Shown: positions 36,366-45,955, counted from the stretch's first letter. The stretch: 64,000 bases of DNA from an uncultured Senegalimassilia sp. (GCA_934630815.1 CAKTWI010000006.1:24425-88424); one strand, 5' to 3'. The notes: generated by a model from the letters alone, not told the origin. Numbers and translations are program-made.

Positions 36366-37066
36366 TGCCTGGAAGCATCTGCATCATCACGGCGCGTGGC
36401 GGCTCTAAGCGCATCCCGCGTAAAAATGTGCGTGAGTTCTGCGGTAAGCCGATGCTTGCGTACTCGGTAGAGGCTGCGCTTGAGAGCGGTGTTTTCGATA
36501 CCGTGATGGTTTCGACCGATGATGATGAGATTGCTGAGGTCGGCAGAAGTTACGGCGCTGATGTGCCTTTCATGCGCAGTGAGGCCACGAGCAATGACTA
36601 CGCTACCACGGCCGATGTATTGCGTGAGGTGCTTTCGGAATACGAAAAGCGCGGGGCAGCATTCGATGTAATGTGCTGCCTGTATCCTACGGCTCCGTTT
36701 GTGAGCGCCTGCGAGCTCAAGGAGGCCTCCGCGATGATTGGAGAAGGAGCGAAATCGGTTATTCCTGTAACTACGTATGACTTCCCGCCGCTTCGTGGGT
36801 TCAAGGTTGGTTCATATGGATCGCTTGAGTATGCCTTCCCTGAATATGCGCAGATTCGCAGTCAGGACCTGCCCGAGATGGTACATGATTGTGGGAGGTT
36901 TTACTTCGCAAAGGTGAGTGATTACCTTGAATCAGGTGCGTTTGCGATGCCTGGTTGTCGTGCGTTGCGTATAAATCCTAGACTTGTTCAGGATATTGAT
37001 GACGAGACCGACTGGGAAATGGCGGAATCAAAATACCTTCAGGCAAAGAAAGGCGGTTGCCTGTGA
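36365..37066 (+). CDS. pseF: CMP-pseudaminic acid synthetase
   Basis: The 233-residue cytidylyltransferase has IITARGGSKRIPRKNVREF, GKPMLAYSVEAALESG, VMVSTDDDEIAEV and LYPTAPFV, in line with PseF rather than NeuA. It activates the nine-carbon acid with CTP for transfer to the glycan. Starts at GTG 36365, eight bases after AAGGAGG. Its TGA stop overlaps the GTG start of pseI. Confidence 0.9.
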   Translation: MPGSICIITARGGSKRIPRKNVREFCGKPMLAYSVEAALESGVFDTVMVSTDDDEIAEVGRSYGADVPFMRSEATSNDYATTADVLREVLSEYEKRGAAFDVMCCLYPTAPFVSACELKEASAMIGEGAKSVIPVTTYDFPPLRGFKVGSYGSLEYAFPEYAQIRSQDLPEMVHDCGRFYFAKVSDYLESGAFAMPGCRALRINPRLVQDIDDETDWEMAESKYLQAKKGGCL

Positions 37067-38103
37067 ATATGAAAGACAGGCTCGAGCATAACGAGACCTA
37101 TTTTATTGCGGAAATGAGTGCGAATCACGGCGGCAGCTTTGAGCGAGCTATGCAGATTGTTGATCTTGTCAAGGAAGCTGGGGCTGATTGCCTCAAGCTC
37201 CAGACATACACGGCCGATACTATGACGCTCAAATCTAACGCTGAGGACTTCATGAACAGGGGAGGGCTATGGGATGGAATAAGCATGTACGATTTGTACA
37301 AGAGCGCCTATACCCCCTGGGAGTGGCATAAGCCAATCAAAGAGAGGTGCGATGAGCTAGGTCTCGACTTTTTGTCTAGCCCCTTTGATGACTCTTCGGT
37401 AGATTTTCTTGAGCAGTTCTCGCCCGTGGCATATAAGATTGCGAGCTTCGAGCTCACCGATATACCGTTGATTAAGCATGCGGCAGCCAAGGGACGCCCC
37501 ATGATTATGTCAACCGGAATTGCGACCAAAGAAGAAATTGCCGAAGCTGTTGATGCGTGCCGTGCCGTGGGCAATGAAGACATCGTTCTTTTGAAGTGTT
37601 GTTCCTGCTATCCGACGGACTACGCCGAGATGAGACTCTCTCTTATTCCCGAGATCAAGCACGACTTCGGCACGATTGTTGGGTTATCCGACCACTCCGA
37701 AGGGCATCTGGGCGCTGTGGCGGCCGTGGCATTAGGCGCGCGCGTGATTGAAAAGCACCTTTGCGTTGGAAGGGAAATCGAGACGGCGGATAGTTCCTTC
37801 TCTATGGAGCCTGCTGAGTTTAAAGAAATGGTAGAGGCCGTAAGGAATGTCGAAAAGGCTATCGCCCCCGCTACGTGGGATCTTCCTGCAAGAGAGGTGA
37901 GACAGCGTGAGGGCAGGCGCTCGATTTATGCTAGTGCGCCTATTGCCAAAGGCGATATTTTCACTATGGACAATATCAAAATCGTCAGGCCTGCAAAGGG
38001 GATTGCGCCAAAATACTGGGATCGCCTTTTGGGTAAGGAGTCGCCATGCGATTTTGCGTACGCTGACCCCATATGCCTGAGCGACGAATGGCTGGAGGGT
38101 TGA
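37063..38103 (+). CDS. pseI: Pseudaminic acid synthase
   Basis: The 346-residue NeuB-family enzyme has FIAEMSANHGGSFERAM, ADCLKLQTYTADTMTL, SAYTPWEWHKPI, LSSPFDDSSVDFLEQ and VGLSDHSEGHLGAVAA. The TPWEWH segment is characteristic of PseI, as against legionaminate or sialate synthases. A SAF domain (SIYASAPIAKGDIFTMDN) follows at about residues 285-345. It condenses phosphoenolpyruvate with the six-carbon sugar released by PseG. I prefer GTG 37063 (GTGA overlap with pseF, AAAGG upstream); ATG 37069 is possible. Confidence 0.9.
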   Translation: MNMKDRLEHNETYFIAEMSANHGGSFERAMQIVDLVKEAGADCLKLQTYTADTMTLKSNAEDFMNRGGLWDGISMYDLYKSAYTPWEWHKPIKERCDELGLDFLSSPFDDSSVDFLEQFSPVAYKIASFELTDIPLIKHAAAKGRPMIMSTGIATKEEIAEAVDACRAVGNEDIVLLKCCSCYPTDYAEMRLSLIPEIKHDFGTIVGLSDHSEGHLGAVAAVALGARVIEKHLCVGREIETADSSFSMEPAEFKEMVEAVRNVEKAIAPATWDLPAREVRQREGRRSIYASAPIAKGDIFTMDNIKIVRPAKGIAPKYWDRLLGKESPCDFAYADPICLSDEWLEG

Positions 38104-39275
38104 TGCTCGAAGATACCCTAATTCTCGGCGCTAGCGCCGAGTCTTTACACGCGATTGATGTAGCGCATCAGCATGGATATAACGTTATTGCCCTTGATGG
38201 CTCGCCAAGCGCTGCAGGCCTTGCCGCTGCGGATGCGTCAGCGGTTGTCGATATCACTAACGCCGATGAGGTAATGGTTTTTTTGGACGGACGGAGGCCT
38301 GCTGCCATTCTTCCGGTCCCAATTGGGCGTGCGCTTGTCTCTACGGGCAGGATGAACGATATACTTGATTTGCCTGGCGTTCGTGAGAAGACGGCAGATT
38401 ATTGCACTGATAAGTATGCCTTTGCGAGGGGCCTCTCCGGGAAACAGCTTAGGGATGCGAAGTGTCTCTTGGCCAGTGATGTTATGACTGACCCGACTGC
38501 GCTTGATGGATTTACCTTCCCCGTTATTGTTAAGCCGCGGTATGGTTCCGGTAGTCGTGGAGTAGTTCTTGTCGAAAATCGTGCCGATGTTCTTATGCAG
38601 CTTTCCAAAGACGATATCGTAGAGGAATGCTGTCCTGGTGTTGAGTATGGGATGGACGGGATCGTGAAGGACGGTAGCCTTCTTGTGCTTATGCTCAGAG
38701 AAAAGGTTAATACTAAGCCCCCCGTGCGTCAGTGCATCGGTTACCTTACGGTCCCACGTGGTGATAAGGTTTATTCTGTCGTTGAGCCTTATATGGACGC
38801 CGTTGTTTCCGAGATTGGTCTTGAGGACGGACTGTTTCACGCTGATATTATGGTGGGGGATGGTAAGCCATTTGCGATTGAGGTGTCGGCGAGACCATCT
38901 GGTCATAGCATCAGCAGTGATCTTGTGGCCCTTGCGACCGGCTACGACCCGCTTGAGCTCTTTCTGGATTGCTGTGTTTTGGGCGACGAGTTGCCTTCGG
39001 CGCCTGATGTGCAACGATTGTTCATGGGCTTCTTTGACTTCGGTGCGTGTGAGGTGATTGCATGCCCGGACCCCGATTATCTTAAAAGCAAGTATGGGCT
39101 TTTAAGGTACGTGCAGAACTTCGATTCAGGCACCGTTTTCGGGGATACTGTTGACGGAACTGTCACTGAGCGTGGCAAATTCATAATGAGGGCGGGGCAA
39201 GGCGATCCGTTGGAACATATGGCTTCACTGCTTGATGAGTTTGAGATAAGGCATCTAAGTGCTCGCTCTCTTTAG
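38103..39275 (+). CDS. ATP-grasp protein of the nonulosonate cluster
   Basis: The 390-residue protein starts at ATG 38103 after CTGGAGGGTTG, overlapping the pseI stop. It has an N-terminal Rossmann-like half (ILGASAESLHAIDVAHQHG) and an ATP-grasp domain: FPVIVKPRYGSGSRGVVLV, VEECCPGVEYGMDGIV, HADIMVGDGKPFAIEVSARP. The last element gives the metal-binding E-x-SARP-SGH motif. Such enzymes ligate a carboxylate to an amine via acyl phosphate. It is not part of the standard pseudaminate pathway, so it may attach an amino acid or acyl group to the sugar. This is inference. Confidence 0.75.
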   Translation: MLEDTLILGASAESLHAIDVAHQHGYNVIALDGSPSAAGLAAADASAVVDITNADEVMVFLDGRRPAAILPVPIGRALVSTGRMNDILDLPGVREKTADYCTDKYAFARGLSGKQLRDAKCLLASDVMTDPTALDGFTFPVIVKPRYGSGSRGVVLVENRADVLMQLSKDDIVEECCPGVEYGMDGIVKDGSLLVLMLREKVNTKPPVRQCIGYLTVPRGDKVYSVVEPYMDAVVSEIGLEDGLFHADIMVGDGKPFAIEVSARPSGHSISSDLVALATGYDPLELFLDCCVLGDELPSAPDVQRLFMGFFDFGACEVIACPDPDYLKSKYGLLRYVQNFDSGTVFGDTVDGTVTERGKFIMRAGQGDPLEHMASLLDEFEIRHLSARSL

Positions 39276-40302
39276 AACCGATTGCGATGCTGGCCAGGGA
39301 ATGGGGCATATCATGCGATGTGCGGCCTTGGCTCGTGCTCTCCGTAGCATGGACGTGGATGTGGTATTTGCCTGCTCGAAGCCGGAGGGTGTCGCTTTTG
39401 CTTACGACTCGGGCTTTGAGGTTCTGGACTTGTCTTCGGTTGATATGGAAGCCGAGAAGCGTTTCTTATTGGAATATGGTTATAGCCGTGATGTTTCGCT
39501 GATAGTGGCCGATTCGTATGAGTATGAACCGGCCTATCTTCGTGCTTTAGGAGCTATCGCTCCCGTGGTTTATATCGACGATCTTCACACGCCAGGTCTG
39601 GCCGTAAAGGCAATCATAAACGGGAATATCACGGCTGATGAGGTGCAGTACAAGGATTTGTACGTGTCGGGTGACACAAAACTCCTCATTGGTACACAAT
39701 TCAGCTTGCTGCGCAGCGAGTTTTGCGGGCTTGGATCATTTTCCGCGAAGGACGATGTTCGCAAGATTCTTGTTGCCTCTGGAGGATCTGATCCCCATTA
39801 CGCAAGCGTAAAGGTTACGGAGGCGCTGCTCAACTGTCCCTCTCTTTCGGAGTGCGAGATTGTTGTGATGGTGGGCGTGTTAAGCGGTAGCATTGATTGG
39901 CTGCATGCCATTTCGGCTTGTCAGTCGAGGGTTAAAGTACGCCAAGGCGTTAGAGATGTAGCGCAGCTGATGCGTTCGTGTGATATGGCAGTTGCTGCAG
40001 CGGGGGGCACGATGAACGAGCTTTGCGCCTGTGGCGTGCCTTCTATCGCCTATGCGCTGGCAGAAAATCAGGTAAAGGCTGTTGCGGCTTTCGTCTCTGC
40101 CAACTGTGCGCTGGAAGGCGGCGCCGTTTGGGAAGATGGGTTCTCTTCACTGGTGGCTCGTTGCGCTGAAGCGCTTGCGAACGATGCGAGCCTTCGTACG
40201 GAGCTTTCTAAAAATGCAAAACGCTTATTTGACGGCAAAGGGGCGGAGAGGCTTGCGCGTGAGCTGTACGGGTTTATGGCAACGGGTTCTTGGGAGACAT
40301 GA
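39259..40302 (+). CDS. pseG: PseG-like UDP-sugar hydrolase
   Basis: The 347-residue GT-B-fold protein begins at GTG 39259 inside the end of the ATP-grasp gene. LFRTDCDAGQGMGHIMRCAA matches the PseG N-terminus (R-x-D-x5-GxGHxxRCxxLA). VYIDDLHTPGL, ILVASGGSDPHYA and VAAAGGTMNELCACGVPSI are also as in PseG. It removes UDP from the diacylamido-trideoxy-altrose so that PseI can use it. It is last in the cluster; the next 700 bp are IS debris. Confidence 0.85.
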   Translation: MLALFRTDCDAGQGMGHIMRCAALARALRSMDVDVVFACSKPEGVAFAYDSGFEVLDLSSVDMEAEKRFLLEYGYSRDVSLIVADSYEYEPAYLRALGAIAPVVYIDDLHTPGLAVKAIINGNITADEVQYKDLYVSGDTKLLIGTQFSLLRSEFCGLGSFSAKDDVRKILVASGGSDPHYASVKVTEALLNCPSLSECEIVVMVGVLSGSIDWLHAISACQSRVKVRQGVRDVAQLMRSCDMAVAAAGGTMNELCACGVPSIAYALAENQVKAVAAFVSANCALEGGAVWEDGFSSLVARCAEALANDASLRTELSKNAKRLFDGKGAERLARELYGFMATGSWET

Positions 40303-40377
40303 GTTCGCCGTATGGCTACTGTCAAGGATTTTTCGCAAATGTGCCGATGTCTAGATGGGGCCACCGGCGTTATCGCT

Positions 40378-40500
40378 CTACACCCGAGCCTCCTTCTCTT
40401 TGAGTAGCGATACGTCGTGAGCGCAAAAATAAGCGCGTAGAACGATAAACCTCTCGTCCTCCGAGAAGGCCGAGGGACCTATGTCGATGAGGTAAGAGGA
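40378..40500 (-). pseudogene. 3' remnant of an unrecognised gene
   Basis: Read leftward, about 40 codons without a stop end at 40378 (YLIDIGPSAFSEDERFIVLR, then an Ala/Tyr/Phe/Cys stretch and LLKEKEARV). The composition looks coding, but the frame has no start and runs into the IS3-type element at about 40501. I take it as the tail of a gene cut by that insertion. The rest of 40303-40546 holds a GGACC-GATTC-GGTCC palindrome next to the element end and nothing else. Confidence 0.35.
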
Positions 40501-40546
40501 TGCGGACAAATAGTTGGACCGATTCGGTCCGGTTAGGAGTTCGCGA

Positions 40547-40909
40547 ATGCCAAGCTACACGGACGAGCAGAAGCGCAGGGCCGTCGACATGGTCGAGGAG
40601 TGCGGCGGATCGGTGACGCGCGCGATGCGCAGGCTGGGATATCCCACGCGCCAGACGCTGTACCAATGGCTGAACCAGCGCGCCGCGTCGCACGAGAGGA
40701 GGGCCGGCAGGCCTTGGAGCCATTACGATCCGGCTCTGAAGGCGCAGGCGGTGGCGTTTGTGAGATCGGGCATGGCCGGCAAGGACGTGGCGGAGATGCT
40801 GGGGATGTCGAGCGCCGCGATGGTCTACGATTGGGCCAGAGCCGCAGAATCCCCGAGCCCCGTGGTGGCGGACAGGAGCCCCATAGATTATGGGTGGATA
40901 GGCGCTTGA
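40547..40909 (+). pseudogene. IS3-family OrfA-like transposase fragment
   Basis: The 120-residue frame starts at ATG 40547 behind TTAGGAG. It has two helix-turn-helix units (YTDEQKRRAVDMVEECGG, RLGYPTRQTLYQWLN; then YDPALKAQAVAFV, EMLGMSSAAMVYDWARA), the layout of IS150/IS3-type OrfA. It ends abruptly with no OrfB, so the element is truncated at about 40910. The likely left end starts TGCGGACAAATAGTTGG at 40501. To 41009 no further gene is seen. Confidence 0.7.
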
Positions 40910-41009
40910 AAAGCATGAACGCAACCAGGGTTTTGCTTGGCAGGTTATTCTTTTAGTGGGGCTATAAGATTTTTAATCATTTAGCATTGCGATACGAGAA
41001 GATCCGGAT

Positions 41010-43517
41010 TTGAGCGTCGATGTTGCGAGGTTGGGGCGAAAGGATGACATATTGGAGGAATACACCAAGCTATCAATCCACAACCATTTTGGTGGCAAAC
41101 CCGCCGATCTGACCATAAATCGGTCAATTAATGACCGAGCCGTATTCGATCTCGCGAAGGGTTTTGAAGAACTGCGGTCGGCAAAGGAAGCGGGTTTCCA
41201 GCTCCTTGCCCAGACGAATTCGAACCATCTCGATGTCGCAGCCTACCTGCTTATGCGCAAGATGGCCTCGCTTGATTCGGTTGAGTTGTTGCCTGGTGTC
41301 GAGATAAACCTCGTCAACTGGGAAAATGAAAAGCAAGTACTTCATGTTGTTGTGGTGGTCGATTCGTGCTCAAATCTTCTGGTTTTCACGAAGGCGCTAG
41401 AAGAGGCCTTTGCCGCAAACGGTAGGTTCGCGCTTAAGCTCGAACAGTTCTGTGAAATTCTCTCCGACCGGCGTGCGGTTATTTGCGCCCATGGGCTAAA
41501 GCAGGACGACCGCGGGCTTGCCGGGAATCCCCAGATGGCGCAAGAGCTGCTAAGCATGAACAGGTACTTTCCCGTCGCCGTGGAGGATAACAGGTCGTTT
41601 CACAAGCTGTCCCTTCAGCAACAGATTAAGCAGTTTCTCTCCGACGAGACATTGGTTTGGTTTGATGCGGTTGCTGATATCTCATCCGCTGACAGGCAGA
41701 AGTTTGATAAAGTCCTGTCGCCAACCTACATGTGGGCCGGAGCCGCCTTCGACGACCTCTTCTATTCCGTGTTGGCCGGCGATTGCCGCATGGTGCACAA
41801 GGAAGACATCGTCAAAAGGGTCTCGTACGTGGCGCGCATAGTCATAGACGCCGGCAACGGCATGACGCAATCGGAGGTCAACTGCTCTCAGGGGCTCAAT
41901 TGCGTGATCGGGCCCTCGGGCAGCGGCAAAACGCTGCTGATGGACATCCTGAACATGAAGCTGAAGGGCAAGCATCTTACTGCCGGAATCTCCAACATCG
42001 GGGATTACAGCGGACTCTACGACTTGTCGCAAGTGCACCTTTATGGGCCTGATGGTAAGGAGATTGTTGAGGCGGATCACTTTGAGGTTATCGAGGGCGA
42101 GAACCTTTACAACAAGGTGATCAAGGCTTATAGCACCGAAAAGGGCGAGCTCGTCAAGGACATGGGCCTCGGCATTGATTCGCAGGGATTCACGGACCTT
42201 GTTGCGCGCTTTACGGCAGGCATGAATCGTTACCTGAGGGGCATGGCAAAAGCGGAAAAATGCAGGACTGTTGCAACCGGCGCCTTGGCCCAAGCGAAGA
42301 GCGCCGCTCTCTTCATAGCCGCAAATGATGTGAAAAGCGCCGACACCATAGACTATAACCAAGACCCAGGCAACGGTTCCGCCATTGCAGAGCTTGACGA
42401 GAAGGTCGCTGCGTGCGCGGATGGGGTGAAGAAAGCCAAGGAGCATTTTGACGGGCTTATCGCGATTGCCGATAAGAATGGCCTTTCGGAGGGACTTAAA
42501 AAACAGCTTATCCGGTTGCGTGGCGAGTTTTTGGCCGAGCTTGCAATAAAGAAGCTCGCTCTGGAGGCATCGCGTTTCTCAAAACAGTTCGATAAGGACA
42601 AAGGGAAGCTCATTTACGAAGCCGTCCAAACTTATAATGCAAAAGTCAGCGGTCAATACCATCAGGTCAATAAGCAGAGGCAGGTTTTGATTGATAAGCT
42701 GTCCGAGCTCGCGGTGGGGTTGATGGCTGCCAAGAAGGCTGAACTCACTTTGAAGGTTCCGACCCTTTCATATACGGAGGTCAGGGGCTCCATTGGATTG
42801 GCCAGTCAGAGCGACATCGCGCGTTTGAGTATCCAGGACATCGACTTGGGAATAGGCGACGAGGGCCGCATCAGGGATATTTTCCACAACGATGTGCGCG
42901 TAAGGCCAAGCGCGGGAAAGGCCAAGTCGTCGACCTTCGTCTTTCCGATAGATCTGGCATCAGAGATATCCGTTAGGTCCATGCTCGATGTCTTCTTCCG
43001 TTCGGGTGTAAAAGACGGGTTGTCTATGGTTCTTCCCCTTGATGAGGTCGCAACCTACTCTATCGAGCTCAAAGACGAGAACGGGAATTACCGGCCTATC
43101 GAGGAGTATTCTGCCGGGATGCTCAGCAAGATCTACGTTACCTATTTCTTGGACCGCACGATTCAGAATGAGGGTAGCAATACTATCCTGCTCTACGACC
43201 AGCCAGAGTCGAACATGGAGAAGGAATTCTTGCTTCGAACGCTTGGTGAAAAGCTGAAGGAATTGAGAAGGGTTCATCAGATTTTCGTGGCGACGCACGA
43301 ACCCCTGCTCGTCGTCAACGCCGATGCTAACGAGATTATCTTGGCAACGAACGACAAGAAGGTTGACGAGGCGAATAGCGTGACCTATGAGAACCGGTCG
43401 TTCGTGGGTGCGCATGGCAAGAGGGAGCTCGTCGAAGGCGTCGCGCGGCTGATAGACGGCGGAACGGACGCGGTTAAGCGCAGGAGTGGAATTTACGAAG
43501 GGATGACCCACAGATGA
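41010..43517 (+). CDS. PHP-domain/ABC-type ATPase, probable defence protein
   Basis: An 835-residue protein. Residues of about 20-240 resemble a PHP phosphoesterase: LSIHNHFGG (H-x-H), LLAQTNSNHLDVA, LLPGVEINL and AVICAHG. From residue 301 comes an SMC/ABC ATPase: Walker A GPSGSGKT 301-308, a central coiled-coil region of about residues 440-590, signature-like EYSAGMLSKIYVTYF near 700, Walker B LLYDQPESNMEKEF near 727, and H-loop FVATHEPLLVVN. This PHP-ATPase architecture is the one I recall being reported as the Ppl antiphage protein and annotated as TrlF-like. The TTG start at 41010 is weak; TTG 41052 is another option. It heads a tight three-gene unit (overlap with the next gene as ATGA). 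Confidence 0.8.
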   Translation: MSVDVARLGRKDDILEEYTKLSIHNHFGGKPADLTINRSINDRAVFDLAKGFEELRSAKEAGFQLLAQTNSNHLDVAAYLLMRKMASLDSVELLPGVEINLVNWENEKQVLHVVVVVDSCSNLLVFTKALEEAFAANGRFALKLEQFCEILSDRRAVICAHGLKQDDRGLAGNPQMAQELLSMNRYFPVAVEDNRSFHKLSLQQQIKQFLSDETLVWFDAVADISSADRQKFDKVLSPTYMWAGAAFDDLFYSVLAGDCRMVHKEDIVKRVSYVARIVIDAGNGMTQSEVNCSQGLNCVIGPSGSGKTLLMDILNMKLKGKHLTAGISNIGDYSGLYDLSQVHLYGPDGKEIVEADHFEVIEGENLYNKVIKAYSTEKGELVKDMGLGIDSQGFTDLVARFTAGMNRYLRGMAKAEKCRTVATGALAQAKSAALFIAANDVKSADTIDYNQDPGNGSAIAELDEKVAACADGVKKAKEHFDGLIAIADKNGLSEGLKKQLIRLRGEFLAELAIKKLALEASRFSKQFDKDKGKLIYEAVQTYNAKVSGQYHQVNKQRQVLIDKLSELAVGLMAAKKAELTLKVPTLSYTEVRGSIGLASQSDIARLSIQDIDLGIGDEGRIRDIFHNDVRVRPSAGKAKSSTFVFPIDLASEISVRSMLDVFFRSGVKDGLSMVLPLDEVATYSIELKDENGNYRPIEEYSAGMLSKIYVTYFLDRTIQNEGSNTILLYDQPESNMEKEFLLRTLGEKLKELRRVHQIFVATHEPLLVVNADANEIILATNDKKVDEANSVTYENRSFVGAHGKRELVEGVARLIDGGTDAVKRRSGIYEGMTHR

Positions 43518-43837
43518 CGAAGATTTCCGTAGACGAGAAGGGCGAGCTGAAGGTCGACGGCGAGCCGAAGAAGATAGCTGACCTGACGCAGGAGTTTTTG
43601 GAGAAGCTTGTGGACGACTCTCTCGAATCCAGGGTCGACTACGAGATAGAAGGCGACATGCCGCTTGCTGGCTTCTTCAAGACGCTTCGCGATGGGACGA
43701 AAGAGGGCTCCGAGCTCAGAATGGCCAAGGAGGAGCGCGAGAAGAAGACGAAAGACGCCGTCGCGGCTGGCAAGAATGTCGTCGAGGAGCATGGCGATGT
43801 TCCGATAAGCGATGTCAAGGAATGGCGCATTCAGTAG
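43514..43837 (+). CDS. Small acidic protein between the PHP-ATPase and its large partner
   Basis: The 107-residue protein starts at ATG 43514, overlapping the ATPase stop by four bases. It is highly charged (Lys and Glu rich) with predicted helices around residues 20-40 and 65-95, and no recognised motif. Coupling to the ATPase gene suggests that the two proteins act together, perhaps as an inhibitor, adaptor or stabilising subunit. I do not recognise it. Confidence 0.7.
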   Translation: MTKISVDEKGELKVDGEPKKIADLTQEFLEKLVDDSLESRVDYEIEGDMPLAGFFKTLRDGTKEGSELRMAKEEREKKTKDAVAAGKNVVEEHGDVPISDVKEWRIQ

Positions 43838-43862
43838 GTTATTGCGTTATGGGAGGTGCGAC

Positions 43863-45467
43863 ATGGTTGGTGGCGCGATTCGAATAATGGACAAGCTCGG
43901 CTTGAACCGTGACAGCTTTCTTCAGCGAGACGTCTTGGAGCTTGTCAGGGATCCGTTCCACGGCGCATGGACAACCGTCTATTCGCCGCATGCCAAAGCG
44001 GATGGGACGCCTTCGGTATTCTGCTGTCTTGCGGAAAAGGAGATGCGGGAAGAGATTCTCGCCGGGGTGGACTGGCCCGTCCATGCCGATTCGTTCTCTC
44101 CCGGTTTCGAGGCGTGTGGAGATGACGTTCGGTATATCAACTGCTCTCGTCCGGGATACACCTTCCTTGTTGCCGAGACATATTTTCATCCTCTGGGACA
44201 AAGCCAGCTGCACATTAATAACGAGTTCGTGCTGCTGTTCAATCTTTATCGCGGCGACGACGGGGGCTACTATTGCATCGGCGAGAGCGGCGAGCGCCAA
44301 TTGGTCGTCTCGATTGGGGATGAAGTCCGGTTCCGGACGAGCTTTCTGATGAGATTTATCGCAGCCAAGCAGCTGCTGTTCGTCCAGTTCGTCGATTCAA
44401 GAATCGGCAGTGACGAGCACTATCGCACCGATGCTTCCCTGGTGGATGAGGACGGGCGCAGGGGCAATAGCTTCAACTACAAGCTCTGGCTTCAAAGCAC
44501 GCCGCAGGAAGACTACCTTTTCTCCATGTTGTACGCGCGCAGCGTTGTCGACCCTGGGCAACGTGAGGAGTGCAGGATATGGCCTTACGATCGTGAGGAT
44601 GACTCCTATCCCGAATACCTTATCATGGAGAACCCCGATGGGTCTGAGGTTAGGTTCACATGCGACCCGGATAAACTTGCCGACTACTTCGGAGGCAATC
44701 CGGAAGCCCCTCATTACCTGACGCCCGTCTACTTCAAGCCTACGGTTCTCGATAAATACCGTAATGACCCTTGTTTCACGGTCTCCGAGCGGCATCTCGA
44801 TTGTGGGACGCAATGGGGCGTTGAGATAGATAACGTGATTCCTTCGCGTGTCATGGTCTATCTTGGTGATCTTGGAAACCATATGCCGCTTGCGGAGCGC
44901 AAGCATTTTCTCGCATTTGAGATGTCGCCGATCGACCAGTCTATTTCCGAAGAAGCGAAGGCAAACGACTTCGGTGCCTTGTGGGTTGAGCCTAGCGGTC
45001 CCGTTGCGCGGCTTCTCGGCGCTAGGCGAAAGCTTGACGAGGCATGGCGTGGCGCATTTGGAGGCGGCCTATTTCGCAAGCCTCACGCTGACGACTCCGA
45101 CATGGAGAAGCTGATTCGAATCCCCTCAACGAACGGGCGCGAGGAACTGGATACGGTCGTGATTAACCTTGACAAGTTGCTTGTTGACTATATCGATGAA
45201 TCGGTATTGCCTCGGTTAGATGCGAAGGGGAGCATCAACAAGTTTGAGAAGCAGCTGCGGGATATGGGAATCGATGCTGATATTTCCCCTTTGCGCGATC
45301 TGCAGTCCTTGAGGTCGACCAGCACCGCGCATGCCAAAGGGAGGAATTATGATAAGGAAAAGGCCAGATTGCTCACGGGGAATAATCCCGATGACATCGA
45401 GAAGCTTGTCAATAGGCTCATTGATATGATGAATGAGATTGCGGATAAGCTTTCAACTCATGACTAG
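43863..45467 (+). CDS. Unknown 534-residue partner of the PHP-ATPase
   Basis: Starts at ATG 43863 after GGGAGGTG, 25 bp from the small gene; the longer frame to 43812 has no ribosome site. The N-terminal two thirds is rich in aromatics and His (AETYFHPLGQSQLHINNEF, LLFNLYRGDDGGYY, DCGTQWGVEIDNV), looking like a beta-rich globular domain. The last 110 residues are helical with IDESVLPRLDAKG, a Lys-rich stretch and VNRLIDMMNEIADKL. I recognise no family and no catalytic motif. The strict order with the ATPase and small gene suggests a three-component system in which this could be the sensor or effector. Confidence 0.75.
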   Translation: MVGGAIRIMDKLGLNRDSFLQRDVLELVRDPFHGAWTTVYSPHAKADGTPSVFCCLAEKEMREEILAGVDWPVHADSFSPGFEACGDDVRYINCSRPGYTFLVAETYFHPLGQSQLHINNEFVLLFNLYRGDDGGYYCIGESGERQLVVSIGDEVRFRTSFLMRFIAAKQLLFVQFVDSRIGSDEHYRTDASLVDEDGRRGNSFNYKLWLQSTPQEDYLFSMLYARSVVDPGQREECRIWPYDREDDSYPEYLIMENPDGSEVRFTCDPDKLADYFGGNPEAPHYLTPVYFKPTVLDKYRNDPCFTVSERHLDCGTQWGVEIDNVIPSRVMVYLGDLGNHMPLAERKHFLAFEMSPIDQSISEEAKANDFGALWVEPSGPVARLLGARRKLDEAWRGAFGGGLFRKPHADDSDMEKLIRIPSTNGREELDTVVINLDKLLVDYIDESVLPRLDAKGSINKFEKQLRDMGIDADISPLRDLQSLRSTSTAHAKGRNYDKEKARLLTGNNPDDIEKLVNRLIDMMNEIADKLSTHD

Positions 45468-45691
45468 GCGAATCAAGTATATGATTCTGGAGAGCTGTTG
45501 GCGGTCGTAGCCTCTCGCGCTGTGCGAGACAGCATGACCCAAGCCGCTGGCTGGTGCGGCTACCCGACATAACGAAGGAGCCTGCATGCTGCTGGCCTTT
45601 TGGGCCACGTGGATTGGGCAATCCGTCACAATGGAGTTGTCTGGAAACCATCGACGCGGGTGCCGTGCCGCAAGCGTGGAAGGGGTCTGCC

Positions 45692-45890
45692 ATGGCGAAG
45701 CATACCATCGAGCCGAGGTGCTGATCCACGTTCGGGATGGACGTGCGCGCGAGGACAATTACGGTCAAGGGCATAGACTGAAGCCCGGGCGCGACCGCCA
45801 CAAAGCGCTTCGACGACGTGCCGGCGCCTTCTGAAATAGCGTCGTGGATGCAGAGCGAGTTCACCGGGCCGTGGTACGCCGCCTATGAGC
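45692..45890 (+). pseudogene. Decayed IS110-family transposase N-terminus
   Basis: From ATG 45692 (GGAAGGGG upstream) the frame reads MAKHTIEPRC, stop, FGMDVRARTITVKGID, stop, then RFDDVPAPSEIASWMQSEF and GPWYAAYES. This matches the DEDD-type N-terminus of IS110 transposases with two in-frame stops and a cut end. The 500 bp from 45468 to 45990 hold no intact gene; 45470-45690 is probably the left end of the same element. Confidence 0.65.
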
Positions 45891-45955
45891 CAGTAGTCCC
45901 CCTGGCGGGTCGGCGAGGCGAGGGGTGGGGCGGCGATAGTGCGTTAAGGGCGTTA

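Noticed and set aside
45418..45864. 148-residue reverse-strand frame
   Set aside because: It is antisense to the recognisable IS110 remnant and the end of the preceding gene.
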